DNA of 64,000 nucleotides from Cyclobacteriaceae bacterium (GTDB taxonomy: Bacteria > Bacteroidota > Bacteroidia > Cytophagales > Cyclobacteriaceae): positions 21,991 to 85,990 of the forward strand of contig JAGQYK010000003.1 of assembly GCA_020436125.1 (NCBI GenBank), given 5' to 3'. Both the position numbers and the translations under genes were made by a program. The notes under the pieces were generated by a model. It searched no databases, was not told the DNA's origin, and saw only the letters and a list, made by a program, of their open reading frames with translations. This document shows, in pieces, positions 8,664 through 17,021 of the stretch; position 1 is the stretch's first letter; each line of letters opens with the position of its first letter.

Positions 8664-9080
8664 ATGAGGTCGACATTTCATTTCAATAATCCAATTCTTA
8701 ACGCAGCAAAGAATACTGCCGGGAATCTGATATCTAACAGATATAGGTTGATGACGCTGTTGGGTCAATTAGGAAAAAAAGTGAATAGTATAGAAGATAA
8801 AAAAAGAATAACTACTGAAGTAAAGGAAAAAATTTTTGTGCTGGGTAGATTACTTAGGGCTTTTGCTACTGGAAGATATAAGGCATTGCCATGGAAGGCG
8901 AGTGTAAGTATTATAGCCGCAACAATTTATTTTATAAACCCAGCGGATATTATTCCTGATATAATACCATTCACAGGCCTTGTCGATGATTTTGGTATTC
9001 TTGTGTGGACCTACAATTCTTTAGAATCAGAATTAATTAGATTTATTGAGTGGGAAAAGGTTAATTCATTTCAACAATGA
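8664..9080 (+). CDS. YkvA/DUF1232 family membrane protein
   Basis: Small protein (138 residues) with the DUF1232 core at about residues 75-115: LPWKASVSIIAATIYFINPADIIPDIIPFTGLVDD, which combines a short hydrophobic helix and the invariant P-x-D-x-I-P-D pattern. Function of the family is unknown; some members are membrane-associated. The stop codon overlaps the next start (ATGA), so it is translationally coupled to the NAD(P)-binding protein gene. Confidence 0.85.
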   Translation: MRSTFHFNNPILNAAKNTAGNLISNRYRLMTLLGQLGKKVNSIEDKKRITTEVKEKIFVLGRLLRAFATGRYKALPWKASVSIIAATIYFINPADIIPDIIPFTGLVDDFGILVWTYNSLESELIRFIEWEKVNSFQQ

Positions 9081-9718
9081 AAGTAGCGTTACTTGCGGGA
9101 GGGACCGGGTTGATAGGTAGTCAATTACTTCAGCTTCTGATTATGGATGAGGCTTATAGTACGATTAAGTGCCTTACAAGAAATGAATTGCCTATAAGTA
9201 ATAGTAAGATTGAAGTCATTCACACCAATGGTGATAACCTTGCTGAGCTGGCCTCTTCTTTGACTGCTGATGATGTATTTTGTTGCCTTGGAACTACTAT
9301 TAAAAAAGCAAAGTCGAAAGAGGCATTTAGGAAAATCGATTTCGACTATCCGTTAAATCTTGCTAAGGTCTCAAAAGCTGGCGGTGCAAAGCAATTCTTG
9401 CTGATATCAGCACTGGGTGCTGATCCGTCTTCATCCGTCTTCTACAATAAGGTAAAGGGAGAGGTGGAAGAGGCAATAGCCGAGGTTGGATTTGAAGGGT
9501 ATCACATTTTCAGACCATCCCTGCTGCTAGGCGAACGAGCAGAAGAACGGTCTGGTGAGGATGCGGCAAAGATTTTTTTTAAACTTTTTGGATTTTTAGT
9601 GCCCGGAAAGTACAAAGCGATTGATTCTTCGAAAGTAGCCAGAGCCATGGTAGCGAAGGCCAAACTTAGCGAAATGGGAACCTCAGTATCAGAATCTAAA
9701 GTACTTCAGAGTTTTTAA
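9077..9718 (+). CDS. NAD(P)-binding oxidoreductase, HTATIP2/CC3-like atypical SDR
   Basis: Rossmann-fold protein of 213 residues. It opens with KVALLAGGTGLIGSQLLQLL (glycine-rich dinucleotide loop), then DDVFCCLGTTIKKAKSKEAF, and the segment LLISALGADPSSSVFYNKVKGEVEEA, where the Tyr-x-x-x-Lys pair of SDR enzymes is carried as YNKVK. The substrate is unknown. The gene sits in a four-gene plus-strand run and abuts dtd with no gap (stop at 9718, start at 9719). Confidence 0.82.
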   Translation: MKVALLAGGTGLIGSQLLQLLIMDEAYSTIKCLTRNELPISNSKIEVIHTNGDNLAELASSLTADDVFCCLGTTIKKAKSKEAFRKIDFDYPLNLAKVSKAGGAKQFLLISALGADPSSSVFYNKVKGEVEEAIAEVGFEGYHIFRPSLLLGERAEERSGEDAAKIFFKLFGFLVPGKYKAIDSSKVARAMVAKAKLSEMGTSVSESKVLQSF

Positions 9719-10171
9719 ATGATTGCTGTAATTCAACGTGTTTCAGAAGCTTCGGTAAAAATTGATGATGCTGTGAAATCATCAATTCAAGAGGGTCTTT
9801 TGATTTTGGTGGGAATTGAAGACGCAGACACTATTGAGGATATTTCTTGGCTTACTAGCAAGATTGTTAATCTCAGAATTTTTGATGATAACGAAGGTGT
9901 AATGAACCTGAGTGTGAAAGATGTTGGTGGCGAAATCATTGTGGTGAGCCAATTCACCCTCCATGCCAGTACCAAGAAAGGTAATCGCCCTTCTTATTTG
10001 AAGGCTTCAAAACCAGACATTGCTATTCCTTTATATGAAAGCTTTTTAAAAGATTTGGAGGGCGTATTTGAAAAGCCAGTACAAAGTGGTGAGTTTGGCG
10101 CGGATATGAAAGTGGGGCTGATTAATGATGGTCCTGTTACCATTTTAATCGATACTAAAAATAAGTGTTAG
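9719..10171 (+). CDS. dtd: D-aminoacyl-tRNA deacylase
   Basis: Hydrolyses D-amino acids mis-attached to tRNA, protecting translation. Full-length at 150 residues, with MIAVIQRVSEASVKI at the N terminus, VVSQFTLHASTKKGNRPSY (SQFTL active-site motif), and the cross-subunit NDGPVTILID motif (Gly-cisPro) near the C terminus. It is the last gene of the plus-strand group and converges on the ion-channel homologue with a 4 bp gap. Confidence 0.95.
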   Translation: MIAVIQRVSEASVKIDDAVKSSIQEGLLILVGIEDADTIEDISWLTSKIVNLRIFDDNEGVMNLSVKDVGGEIIVVSQFTLHASTKKGNRPSYLKASKPDIAIPLYESFLKDLEGVFEKPVQSGEFGADMKVGLINDGPVTILIDTKNKC

Positions 10172-10175
10172 ATAT

Positions 10176-11120
10176 TTAGATAATGGCCAGGGTAACAAAG
10201 AGGATATTGGCCAGAACATAAATGCCAATCACAAGACGACCGCCTATGGCATTTACCTTAAAGCTGGCATCCACTTTCCCCATATCATTATACTTCAAAG
10301 CTATTGCCGATACCAGCAAGCATCCGAATATGGCCAGATAAGTAAGGGCATGCAATGTATCTACCAAAGTAAAATCAGAAGATTCTGGCAATAGGGAGTC
10401 AATAATATACTTATTACCGACTGCAGCAAACAAGCCACCGACAGGTAAACCAAATCTTGGCTCTAGTTCAGAAGGTTTGGGAGTGAAACTTATGATAGCA
10501 ATAAGGAACGCGATATACATGCCAATAAATATTTTGGCAAATAAACCCCAAGCCTCCCTCTCAATATTCATCTCTATTTTCAGCGCTGAAAATAATTGGT
10601 AGTCACTTTCTTGATCTCCAAATCCAGTCTCATAATCGTTGTCACCAGTTACAACTTTAAAACCTGTTATTGTCCATCCGTCAATGGCTTCCTTTTTATC
10701 GAAGTTACTCCCGTTCACATCTGGTTTAAAAACAAGTGAACTCTTGTCAAACAATGTGTTCTCTATCTGAACTTTTAATCGTTGCTCATCAAAAGGAAAA
10801 TCTCTCACATCCCAATTCTGCTTCATGGTGCATTTCATTTTCATGATCACCCAGGCTTTTCCGTTTAGGCTATCGTAGATGATCTCTGGAGGGTCAATTG
10901 TTTTAGCGTTGGGAATGTCAAGTTGTGTAGCGAAATCGAAGTCGGGATTTGAATAGAGAAACCACAGCCAAAAGCGAACCGTATATTCCTTTTCGTGGAA
11001 GTTAATATCATGAACACTTATTACATAGGAGCCTGCCTTTACAGTATCAGGTTGTGCGCTTAATCTAATAACGCCAAAGAAAAGCACCAGAGATGCAATA
11101 AAAATAACCTTGCGGATCAT
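10176..11120 (-). CDS. pentameric ligand-gated ion channel (Cys-loop receptor superfamily) homologue
   Basis: A 314-residue protein with signal peptide (MIRKVIFIASLVLFFGVIRLS), an extracellular beta-sandwich of about 180 residues and four C-terminal hydrophobic helices. The sandwich carries the superfamily hallmark NWDVRDFPFDEQRLKVQIEN, where FPFD and the downstream IEN are expected. The two cysteines of the eukaryotic Cys-loop are absent, as in bacterial GLIC/ELIC. M1 is LFAKIFIGMYIAFLIAIISF, M2 follows in FGLPVGGLFAAVGNKYIID, M3 starts LHALTYLAIFGCLL and M4 ends the chain; the M3-M4 loop is short. Oligomeric state, ligand and ion are unknown. Start at 11120 is chosen for the signal peptide. 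Confidence 0.82.
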   Translation of the reverse strand: MIRKVIFIASLVLFFGVIRLSAQPDTVKAGSYVISVHDINFHEKEYTVRFWLWFLYSNPDFDFATQLDIPNAKTIDPPEIIYDSLNGKAWVIMKMKCTMKQNWDVRDFPFDEQRLKVQIENTLFDKSSLVFKPDVNGSNFDKKEAIDGWTITGFKVVTGDNDYETGFGDQESDYQLFSALKIEMNIEREAWGLFAKIFIGMYIAFLIAIISFTPKPSELEPRFGLPVGGLFAAVGNKYIIDSLLPESSDFTLVDTLHALTYLAIFGCLLVSAIALKYNDMGKVDASFKVNAIGGRLVIGIYVLANILFVTLAII

Positions 11121-11272
11121 AACAAGGGACAATATAACCAACCTGGCCAAAATATTTCAAATGATGTCCACTGATTGAAAGGAAAACTGAGTGTGAATTG
11201 GGCAATAATATGTGTCATATTATATGATAATCTATGTTCCGTGGCTTATTTTTGGGTATAAATAATAAAACC

Positions 11273-11716
11273 ATGTACACAGGACTTCTTCACACTCACT
11301 CCAGCTTGCGATACGTTGTATTACTCCTTTTGGTAATTGTAGTAGCTAAGTCTATGGTTGGATTGATTAGTAAAAAACCATTTGAGAAAACAGATGAGAA
11401 GTTAACATTATGGTTGATGATTGCTACTCATATTCAACTCCTTGTGGGCTTGATCCTTTATTTTGTGAGTCCATATGTTCAGTTTGGAGCCAATACCATG
11501 AAAGACTCCATTACACGGTATTGGACAGTGGAACATTCTTTTATAATGCTCATCGCTATTGTTTTTATTACCTTGGCGCGTACGTCCACCAAAAAGCTCA
11601 CGGATAGTAAAGCGAAGCATAAGAGGGTTTTTATTATGTCAACCATTGCCCTGGTGCTAATTGTGATGGCAATCATTATGAGCGGACGCGGTATTATAAT
11701 TCCGGTTCGTGCTTAG
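11273..11716 (+). CDS. four-helix integral membrane protein, 'cytochrome B'-like Bacteroidota family
   Basis: A 147-residue protein with about four transmembrane helices: YVVLLLLVIVVAKSMVGLI, LWLMIATHIQLLVGLILYFV, FIMLIAIVFITLA and a C-terminal VFIMSTIALVLIVMAIIMS. Conserved-looking histidines in THIQLL and VEHSFIM lie in membrane segments and could bind haem; relatives are often labelled cytochrome B on that basis, without proof. The start at 11273 gives the family N terminus (MYTGLLHTHSSLRY); an in-frame ATG at 11234 is less likely. Single-gene unit. Confidence 0.7.
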   Translation: MYTGLLHTHSSLRYVVLLLLVIVVAKSMVGLISKKPFEKTDEKLTLWLMIATHIQLLVGLILYFVSPYVQFGANTMKDSITRYWTVEHSFIMLIAIVFITLARTSTKKLTDSKAKHKRVFIMSTIALVLIVMAIIMSGRGIIIPVRA

Positions 11717-11826
11717 AATTCCTTAAATAGGCGTTTTTTAGCATATAAGTGGCATCTCCTTTGCAAGGATTCGACTGTTATAAAGTTGAGAATCTGCTAA
11801 CTTTACAATCGAACAAAATCTGAGAT

Positions 11827-13581
11827 ATGAGAAAATTACTTTTCCTTTTATTTTGTCATTTTGGTACTGTTGTCTACGCTCAGGAATTCAGCCAGCGATA
11901 TGAATTGGTTAATCTTGGAAAACAGGTCAATACCTTCTATCATGAAGCTGCTCCTGTAATTTCTCCTGACGGGAAGACTTTGTATTTTTTTGTTCAAAAT
12001 CATCCTGAGAACACTTATGGTAAAGAAGGTAGTCAGGACATTTGGGTAACACGCAAAGATGAAAATGGTGAGTGGTCAGCTCCCGAGCATCTTAAGTCAC
12101 CTTTTAATGATCACCGGTCCAATCAGGTTTTTAATGTATTGCCCGATGGCTCTTTATTTGTACGCGGTGGCAAAGGGCGGGACTCTAAAGGATTTTCAAT
12201 TGTTAGTCCTGGTGGCAGTTGGCAGGAAATGTCAGTAAAAGGATATGAGGATATGGAGAAGGGCAGGTTCAACGGAGCTACTATTTCTTCTGATGCCAAG
12301 CACATGATTCTGTATTTTACGGAAGTACCCAAAAGTATTCGAAGTGATCTTTATGTAAGTAATCGACAACCGGATGGATCCTGGTCGCAACCTGAAAAAT
12401 TGAACATCACAGACCGATCTGATATGTTTGGTCCATTTATCGGTCCGGATGATAAGACATTATATTTTGCCAGCGATAAGCTTGATCCAAAGCGACAAGG
12501 AGGATCTGATATATATAAATCTACTCGCCTTGATGACACATGGAAAAATTGGTCCAAGCCAGTAAACTTGGGGCCTCCCATTAATACGGCTGCTGGTGAT
12601 GCTTATTTTTCAATGGACGCAAGCGGTAATGTGTTTACCTCAAGGGCCAATAGCAGAGTAGATGGAGGAAATCTGGATTTGTTTATTCTTCTGCCAAAAG
12701 ATATTCAGGTAAAGGTAACGGGTATCGTCTATGATGAGAAGACGATGCAACCACTCACCGCCACCGTCACTGTAAAACCAAAAAGTGCTGATGCGATTAA
12801 TATTAAGGTTGAGAATAATGGCGAATTTGAAACGGGTATTCCCGAGACGGATCAGGTAATAGTTTCAGCTTCGGCCAATGGATATATTGCTAAGGAGCTA
12901 ACATTCCCTATACCAACACTATTCAATGATACCACCATCATTGCTGATATTTATCTTGCGCCCATACCAAAAAAACTTATGTTATCGGGTACGGTATTCG
13001 ATTCTAAAACGAATGAACCCATCAAAGCCAAGGTCAATACTGTGTATAAAGGAAACAATTCGAGTAAAAACCTGGATGCTCCGAAAGGAAACTATGAAAG
13101 GGAAATTGCAGATATGGGTTGGTATGTATTAAATGCTTCGGCAGAAGGATATCTCAATGCTTCGGATAGTGTAGAAGTGTTTAATGAAGAAACAAACCCC
13201 GTAATAAAAGACCTTTATTTGAATAAAATTGAGGTGGGAGTGACTGTACGGCTAAAAAACATCTATTTTGATTTTGATAAAACCACGCTCAAATCCGAAT
13301 CGTTTGTTGAATTGAACAAGGTGGTTGATTTATTAAAAACTAATCCATCGGTGGAAATTGAGATTTCTGGCCATACCGATAGTAAAGGGTCGGATGATTA
13401 TAATTTGAATCTATCTCAAGGCCGTTCACAGTCTGTTGTTGACTATTTGATAAGTCAGGGAATAGAAAGTTACAGACTTTCAGCCCAAGGGTATGGAGAG
13501 ACAAAACCCATCGACTCTAATGACACGGAAGAAGGTAGAGCCAATAACAGGCGAGTTGAGTTTACTGTATTGAAAACTTAA
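11827..13581 (+). CDS. OmpA family protein with PD40 propeller
   Basis: Exported protein of 584 residues. A signal peptide (MRKLLFLLFCHFGTVVYAQ) is followed by a WD40-like PD40 beta-propeller with recurring S/PDGKTLYF-type strands (PVISPDGKTLYFF, PFIGPDDKTLYFAS) up to about residue 290. Two carboxypeptidase-regulatory-like beta-sandwiches follow (about 298-470), then an OmpA C-terminal peptidoglycan-binding domain: IYFDFDKTTLKSES, ISGHTDSKGSDDYN, LSQGRSQSVVDYL and RANNRRVEF. It probably links outer-membrane components to peptidoglycan. Genes of this architecture are common in Bacteroidota, sometimes tied to gliding and type IX secretion, but no porP-like partner is adjacent. Confidence 0.9.
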   Translation: MRKLLFLLFCHFGTVVYAQEFSQRYELVNLGKQVNTFYHEAAPVISPDGKTLYFFVQNHPENTYGKEGSQDIWVTRKDENGEWSAPEHLKSPFNDHRSNQVFNVLPDGSLFVRGGKGRDSKGFSIVSPGGSWQEMSVKGYEDMEKGRFNGATISSDAKHMILYFTEVPKSIRSDLYVSNRQPDGSWSQPEKLNITDRSDMFGPFIGPDDKTLYFASDKLDPKRQGGSDIYKSTRLDDTWKNWSKPVNLGPPINTAAGDAYFSMDASGNVFTSRANSRVDGGNLDLFILLPKDIQVKVTGIVYDEKTMQPLTATVTVKPKSADAINIKVENNGEFETGIPETDQVIVSASANGYIAKELTFPIPTLFNDTTIIADIYLAPIPKKLMLSGTVFDSKTNEPIKAKVNTVYKGNNSSKNLDAPKGNYEREIADMGWYVLNASAEGYLNASDSVEVFNEETNPVIKDLYLNKIEVGVTVRLKNIYFDFDKTTLKSESFVELNKVVDLLKTNPSVEIEISGHTDSKGSDDYNLNLSQGRSQSVVDYLISQGIESYRLSAQGYGETKPIDSNDTEEGRANNRRVEFTVLKT

Positions 13582-13802
13582 TTTTGAGCTTCTAGAATTT
13601 CAGTTACTCTAGGTTTATCATTTTCAAAAATATGAAGGCGCACTCCGGGAAAGATATCATTTCTAATCGGATATATGTTCATGGCACCTTCACCGCTTAA
13701 AAAGCAGGGGATTCCATAAGCGTCCAGTTTAGTCTTAGCTAAGTTGGCCTCAACGCCAGTATCAAACCCTTTAAAAACTATAATTTTATCTTTTTCTTCC
13801 AT
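13578..13802 (-). CDS. DUF2007 family small protein
   Basis: A 74-residue protein of the DUF2007 family (putative signal-transducing protein). The core is VFKGFDTGVEANLAKTKLDAYGIPCFLSGE followed by VRLHIFENDKPRVTEIL, giving the small ferredoxin-like fold of the family. Function is unknown. The stop codon overlaps the stop of the convergent OmpA gene by four bases. Confidence 0.8.
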   Translation of the reverse strand: MEEKDKIIVFKGFDTGVEANLAKTKLDAYGIPCFLSGEGAMNIYPIRNDIFPGVRLHIFENDKPRVTEILEAQN

Positions 13803-13922
13803 TAGTCTAGCGTCAACGAACCTAAGATAGCTGATCTATGAGTGAGTCTTCCTTTTCCAATGAAAAAAATAGTTAAATTCATTAGTAACATCTACAGCGC
13901 ATCACCGTCTTACTTTTGAACG

Positions 13923-14435
13923 ATGAATCTTGAAGCTTTTGAAAATCGGGTCTTACCAGCGAAAAACAAACTTTTTAGGTTTGCTTTAAGGCTTTTGAAC
14001 AATTCAGAGGAAGCGGAGGATGTCGTTCAGGAAGTGCTTATAAAAGTGTGGAATGGAAGGGTGGCTATGGATCAGATCAACAATTGGGAGGCTTGGTGCA
14101 TGCGATTAACCAAAAACCTGTCACTGGATCGATTGAGAGCTCAAAAGCGAAAAGCAACAGATTCGCTAGAGGTTGGATTTGAAGTAAAGCAGGACGGACT
14201 TTCGCCACATGAGAAGACTGAAATGATAGAAAGTATGCAACAAGTAAATAAACTTATCGCCTCCTTACCCGAAAAGCAACGCCAGGTGATGCACTTGCGG
14301 GATGTGGAAGGGTATAGCTACAACGAGATTGTAGAAATTATGGAAATAGATATGAATCAGGTGAAGGTTAGTTTATTCAGGGCGCGTAGTGCAGTAAGGG
14401 AAAAATTGACAAAGATTAACGCTTATGGACTCTAA
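13923..14435 (+). CDS. RNA polymerase ECF-type sigma factor
   Basis: A 170-residue sigma-70 family factor. Region 2 is visible in NNSEEAEDVVQEVLIKVWNG and NWEAWCMRLTKNLSLDRLR; region 4 in LPEKQRQVMHLRDVEGYSYN and VKVSLFRARSAVREKL. It overlaps by 11 bp the next gene, a single-pass membrane protein that is the natural anti-sigma candidate. Two DUF4252 proteins and an ABC exporter follow on the same strand and are plausible regulon members. Confidence 0.93.
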   Translation: MNLEAFENRVLPAKNKLFRFALRLLNNSEEAEDVVQEVLIKVWNGRVAMDQINNWEAWCMRLTKNLSLDRLRAQKRKATDSLEVGFEVKQDGLSPHEKTEMIESMQQVNKLIASLPEKQRQVMHLRDVEGYSYNEIVEIMEIDMNQVKVSLFRARSAVREKLTKINAYGL

Positions 14436-14943
14436 AATAGAACAGCTACTAGAGAAATATTGGAAGTGCGAAACTTCCTTAGAAGAGGAGAAAGAGTTAA
14501 AAGCTTATTTCAATGAGAATGAGGTGTCAGAGGATTTGAAGGAGACAGGTATGCTCTTTAAATACTTTGAAGCACAAAAAAATTTGGGAATAAGTAAGAT
14601 CGATTTTGACCATAGGGTTAAAGCGATAGCAACTCCTGTTGACAGGGGCAAAGTGATCAAAATGATTTTCACTACAGCCAAAATTGCAGCAGGTGTACTA
14701 GTGTTGGTAGCAGCTACTTATTTGGTAAGGCAAGAGATAAGAAAGTCCTACCCTGAAGAAGTTGTTGACACCTATAGTGATCCTCAATTGGCTTTTGAGG
14801 AAACAAAAAAGGCACTGATGATGATCTCGAAGACGTTCGGGAAAGCCAAACAGGAAGCCGGAAAGATCACTGTTTTTAATGAGGCGGAAGAAATCATTCA
14901 AAATGGTGTGACTAAAGAAGGTAAAGAGAAAATTGAAATCTAA
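14425..14943 (+). CDS. single-pass membrane protein, probable anti-sigma factor
   Basis: A 172-residue protein. The N-terminal cytoplasmic part begins MDSKIEQLLEKYWKCETSLE and contains an acidic helix-rich segment like those at the start of many Bacteroidota anti-sigma factors; one transmembrane helix lies at about residues 78-94 (AKIAAGVLVLVAATYLV), and about 75 residues follow in the periplasm. No zinc-binding ASD motif or FecR domain is visible, so the anti-sigma call rests mainly on the 11 bp overlap with the sigma gene and on topology. Confidence 0.65.
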   Translation: MDSKIEQLLEKYWKCETSLEEEKELKAYFNENEVSEDLKETGMLFKYFEAQKNLGISKIDFDHRVKAIATPVDRGKVIKMIFTTAKIAAGVLVLVAATYLVRQEIRKSYPEEVVDTYSDPQLAFEETKKALMMISKTFGKAKQEAGKITVFNEAEEIIQNGVTKEGKEKIEI

Positions 14944-14961
14944 AGCATTAAACTTAATAAC

Positions 14962-15498
14962 ATGAAAAAGGTAATTGTATTTGGAGCAATGATGCTCATA
15001 GTAGCAGGTGCTTATGCACAGGGAGAAGCGGTCTCCAATTTTTTTAGCAAATATCAGTCTGATGATACTTTCAGTCAGGTAACCATTTCCAGTAAGATGT
15101 TCGGTTTGTTCACAAACATGGAGATGGAGGATAAAGAAGACCAGGAAGTATTGGATGCCATCAGCAAGCTCAAGGGCTTAAAGGTATTAGCAAAAGATCA
15201 AACCAGGGATGCACGAGGACTGTATGATGAAGCAAACAAAATGTTGCCAAAAGGACAGTACGAAGAACTAATGTATGTAAGAGACAAGGAAAAGGACATG
15301 CGATTCTTTATCAGTGAAAAGGGGGGTAAGATCAGTGAATTAGTGATGATTGCAGGCGGGAGTGATGATTTCATGCTGCTGTCTATTTTTGGAGAAATTG
15401 ATTTGAAACAAATTTCTAAAATTGGCAGTAAGATGGATGTGGATGGGTTGAAAGACCTGGAACGCTTGAAAGACAATAAGAAAGGAAACAAAAATTAA
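14962..15498 (+). CDS. DUF4252 domain-containing exported protein (first copy)
   Basis: A 178-residue protein with a signal peptide (MKKVIVFGAMMLIVAGAYAQ). The mature part has the DUF4252 pattern: a phenylalanine-rich start (VSNFFSKYQSDDTFSQVTIS), a middle segment with KGLKVLAKDQ and YEELMYVRDKEKDMRFFI, and a C-terminal acidic/lysine-rich tail. Function unknown. It is 18 bp downstream of the putative anti-sigma gene and is followed by a strong intercistronic hairpin and a second DUF4252 gene, which may be an old duplicate. Confidence 0.8.
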   Translation: MKKVIVFGAMMLIVAGAYAQGEAVSNFFSKYQSDDTFSQVTISSKMFGLFTNMEMEDKEDQEVLDAISKLKGLKVLAKDQTRDARGLYDEANKMLPKGQYEELMYVRDKEKDMRFFISEKGGKISELVMIAGGSDDFMLLSIFGEIDLKQISKIGSKMDVDGLKDLERLKDNKKGNKN

Positions 15499-15507
15499 GA
15501 AAGTAAC

Positions 15508-15541
15508 GTCTAAGGGTAAACCAATGCGTGTACCCTTAGAC
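15508..15541 (+). repeat. intercistronic 11-bp perfect inverted repeat (hairpin)
   Basis: GTCTAAGGGTA at 15508-15518 and its exact reverse complement at 15531-15541 flank a 12-nt loop. The stem could be extended by GAAA/TTTC with a bulge. No proper U-run follows, so it is not a clear intrinsic terminator; it may be a weak terminator or an mRNA-stabilising or processing hairpin setting the ratio of the two DUF4252 products. Confidence 0.7.
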
Positions 15542-15561
15542 TTTCGCTTAAAAATAATGCC

Positions 15562-16119
15562 ATGCTAAAAAGTATCTTCCTGTTTATTATAAGCGCTTGT
15601 CTATTGAGTTTTGGTTATCAAGCAAATGGACAAACAGAAACAACAATAGCATTAAATGAGCGCTTTGATGATGCGCTCACTTTGTATTTCTATAAGAATA
15701 CATTGCGCATGCTTAACCAATCTGAAAACAAAGAATTTGATGATCTGATTAAGGATATCGAAAAGATGAAATTTTTGGTGATCGAAAAAACCTCTGATAA
15801 TTTTGGTACCGCTGATTATAAAAAACTGACTAACGACTATAAAGGTGAGAATTACGAAGAAATTATGACCAGTCGGTTTGAGGGAAAGAATTTCGATGTT
15901 TTGCTTAACGAACGAAATGGAAGTACGAAAGGGATGGTGGTGTTAGTTAATGATTCTTCTAGTTTGTACGTGTTGGATATTCTTGGAAAGGTAGAATTGA
16001 ATAAGGTAACGAAGCTATTTCGAGAAATAGATAACAGTGCTGAAATCGGTAAAATGATTAAAGCATTCTCCGATGATCATGATTCACGCGATCGGATAAG
16101 AAGAGTTGGCAAGAATTAA
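15562..16119 (+). CDS. DUF4252 domain-containing exported protein (second copy)
   Basis: A 185-residue exported protein with a signal peptide (MLKSIFLFIISACLLSFGYQ). It shares order and key segments with the preceding protein: DKDIEKMKFLVIEKT-like centre, YEEIMTSRFEGKNFDVLL, and a LYVLDILGKVELNKVTKLF segment that matches LLSIFGEIDLKQISKI of the first copy. Identity is low, so the duplication, if it is one, is not recent. It ends 11 bp before the ABC transporter ATPase gene. Function unknown. Confidence 0.75.
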   Translation: MLKSIFLFIISACLLSFGYQANGQTETTIALNERFDDALTLYFYKNTLRMLNQSENKEFDDLIKDIEKMKFLVIEKTSDNFGTADYKKLTNDYKGENYEEIMTSRFEGKNFDVLLNERNGSTKGMVVLVNDSSSLYVLDILGKVELNKVTKLFREIDNSAEIGKMIKAFSDDHDSRDRIRRVGKN

Positions 16120-16130
16120 ATACATTTCGA

Positions 16131-17021
16131 TTGAAAGCAGTTTTACAAATTGAGAATCTCACCAAGAATTTTGGTCGGCTTTGTGCGGTAAATAAGATGA
16201 ACCTCAAAGTGGAAGCTGGTCAGGTATTTGGTATGCTTGGCCCCAATGGCAGTGGGAAGACTACGACATTGGGTATGTTGATGAGTGTAATTAATCCATC
16301 TTCCGGGAGCTTCAAATGGTTTGGTGAAGAGGCCACTCATGAAACGCGCAAGAAAATAGGAGCTGTATTAGAGCATCCAATTTTTTACCCCTATCTCACT
16401 GGTCAAAAGAATCTGGAACTAACCGCCATGATAAAGGGAGCTACCAAGGATCAAATAGCAGAGGTGTTGCAATTGGTGGAGTTAACAGATAGAAGGAACG
16501 ACAAGTACAAAACCTACTCATTGGGGATGAAGCAAAGATTGGCCATCGCCTCCGCACTGCTTAACGATCCTCTGGTATTGATTTTAGATGAACCTACCAA
16601 TGGATTGGATCCAATGGGTATTGCTGAGATTCGGGAGCTTATTAAAAAGATAGCGTCAGATGGCAGAACGATTATCCTGGCGAGCCACCTCCTGGATGAA
16701 GTACAAAAAGTATGTACTCATTTTGCGGTATTGAAGAAGGGAAACATGGTGTATAGCGGGCCTGTTGAAGACGTAAATAATGGTTCGGAAACGGTAGAAG
16801 TAAACGCAGAAGGTGATATTTCGGAAGTACTGAGTGCATTCGATGGGGTGTCTGCAGTAAACCGAGAAAATGGTTTTTATGAAGTAAAGCTAAAAGATGG
16901 AATTAAAAGTAAAGACCTAAATAAATTCCTATTTGAGCAGGGAGTTACTGCATCACATTTGGTAACTAAAAAAAGAAGCCTCGAGAAGCAATTTTTAGAA
17001 ATTTTGGCTGAATCAAAATAA
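16131..17021 (+). CDS. ABC transporter ATP-binding protein
   Basis: Nucleotide-binding subunit of an ABC-2-type exporter. Walker A is GPNGSGKTT (about residue 36), the signature is YSLGMKQRLAIAS, Walker B is LVLILDEPTNGLD, and the switch histidine is in ILASHLLDEV. About 75 residues after the ATPase core form a C-terminal extension seen in bacitracin/antibiotic-resistance-type exporters. The start is TTG at 16131. The stop overlaps the permease start (TAATG), so the two form one transporter. Position after the sigma/DUF4252 genes suggests co-regulation. Confidence 0.92.
   Translation: MKAVLQIENLTKNFGRLCAVNKMNLKVEAGQVFGMLGPNGSGKTTTLGMLMSVINPSSGSFKWFGEEATHETRKKIGAVLEHPIFYPYLTGQKNLELTAMIKGATKDQIAEVLQLVELTDRRNDKYKTYSLGMKQRLAIASALLNDPLVLILDEPTNGLDPMGIAEIRELIKKIASDGRTIILASHLLDEVQKVCTHFAVLKKGNMVYSGPVEDVNNGSETVEVNAEGDISEVLSAFDGVSAVNRENGFYEVKLKDGIKSKDLNKFLFEQGVTASHLVTKKRSLEKQFLEILAESK

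Noticed and set aside
13911-13918. TACTTTTG as the -7 element of the first ECF sigma gene.
   Set aside because: It matches TAnnTTTG but lies five bases before the ATG and has no -33 partner; it would need a leaderless transcript, so I left it out of the features.
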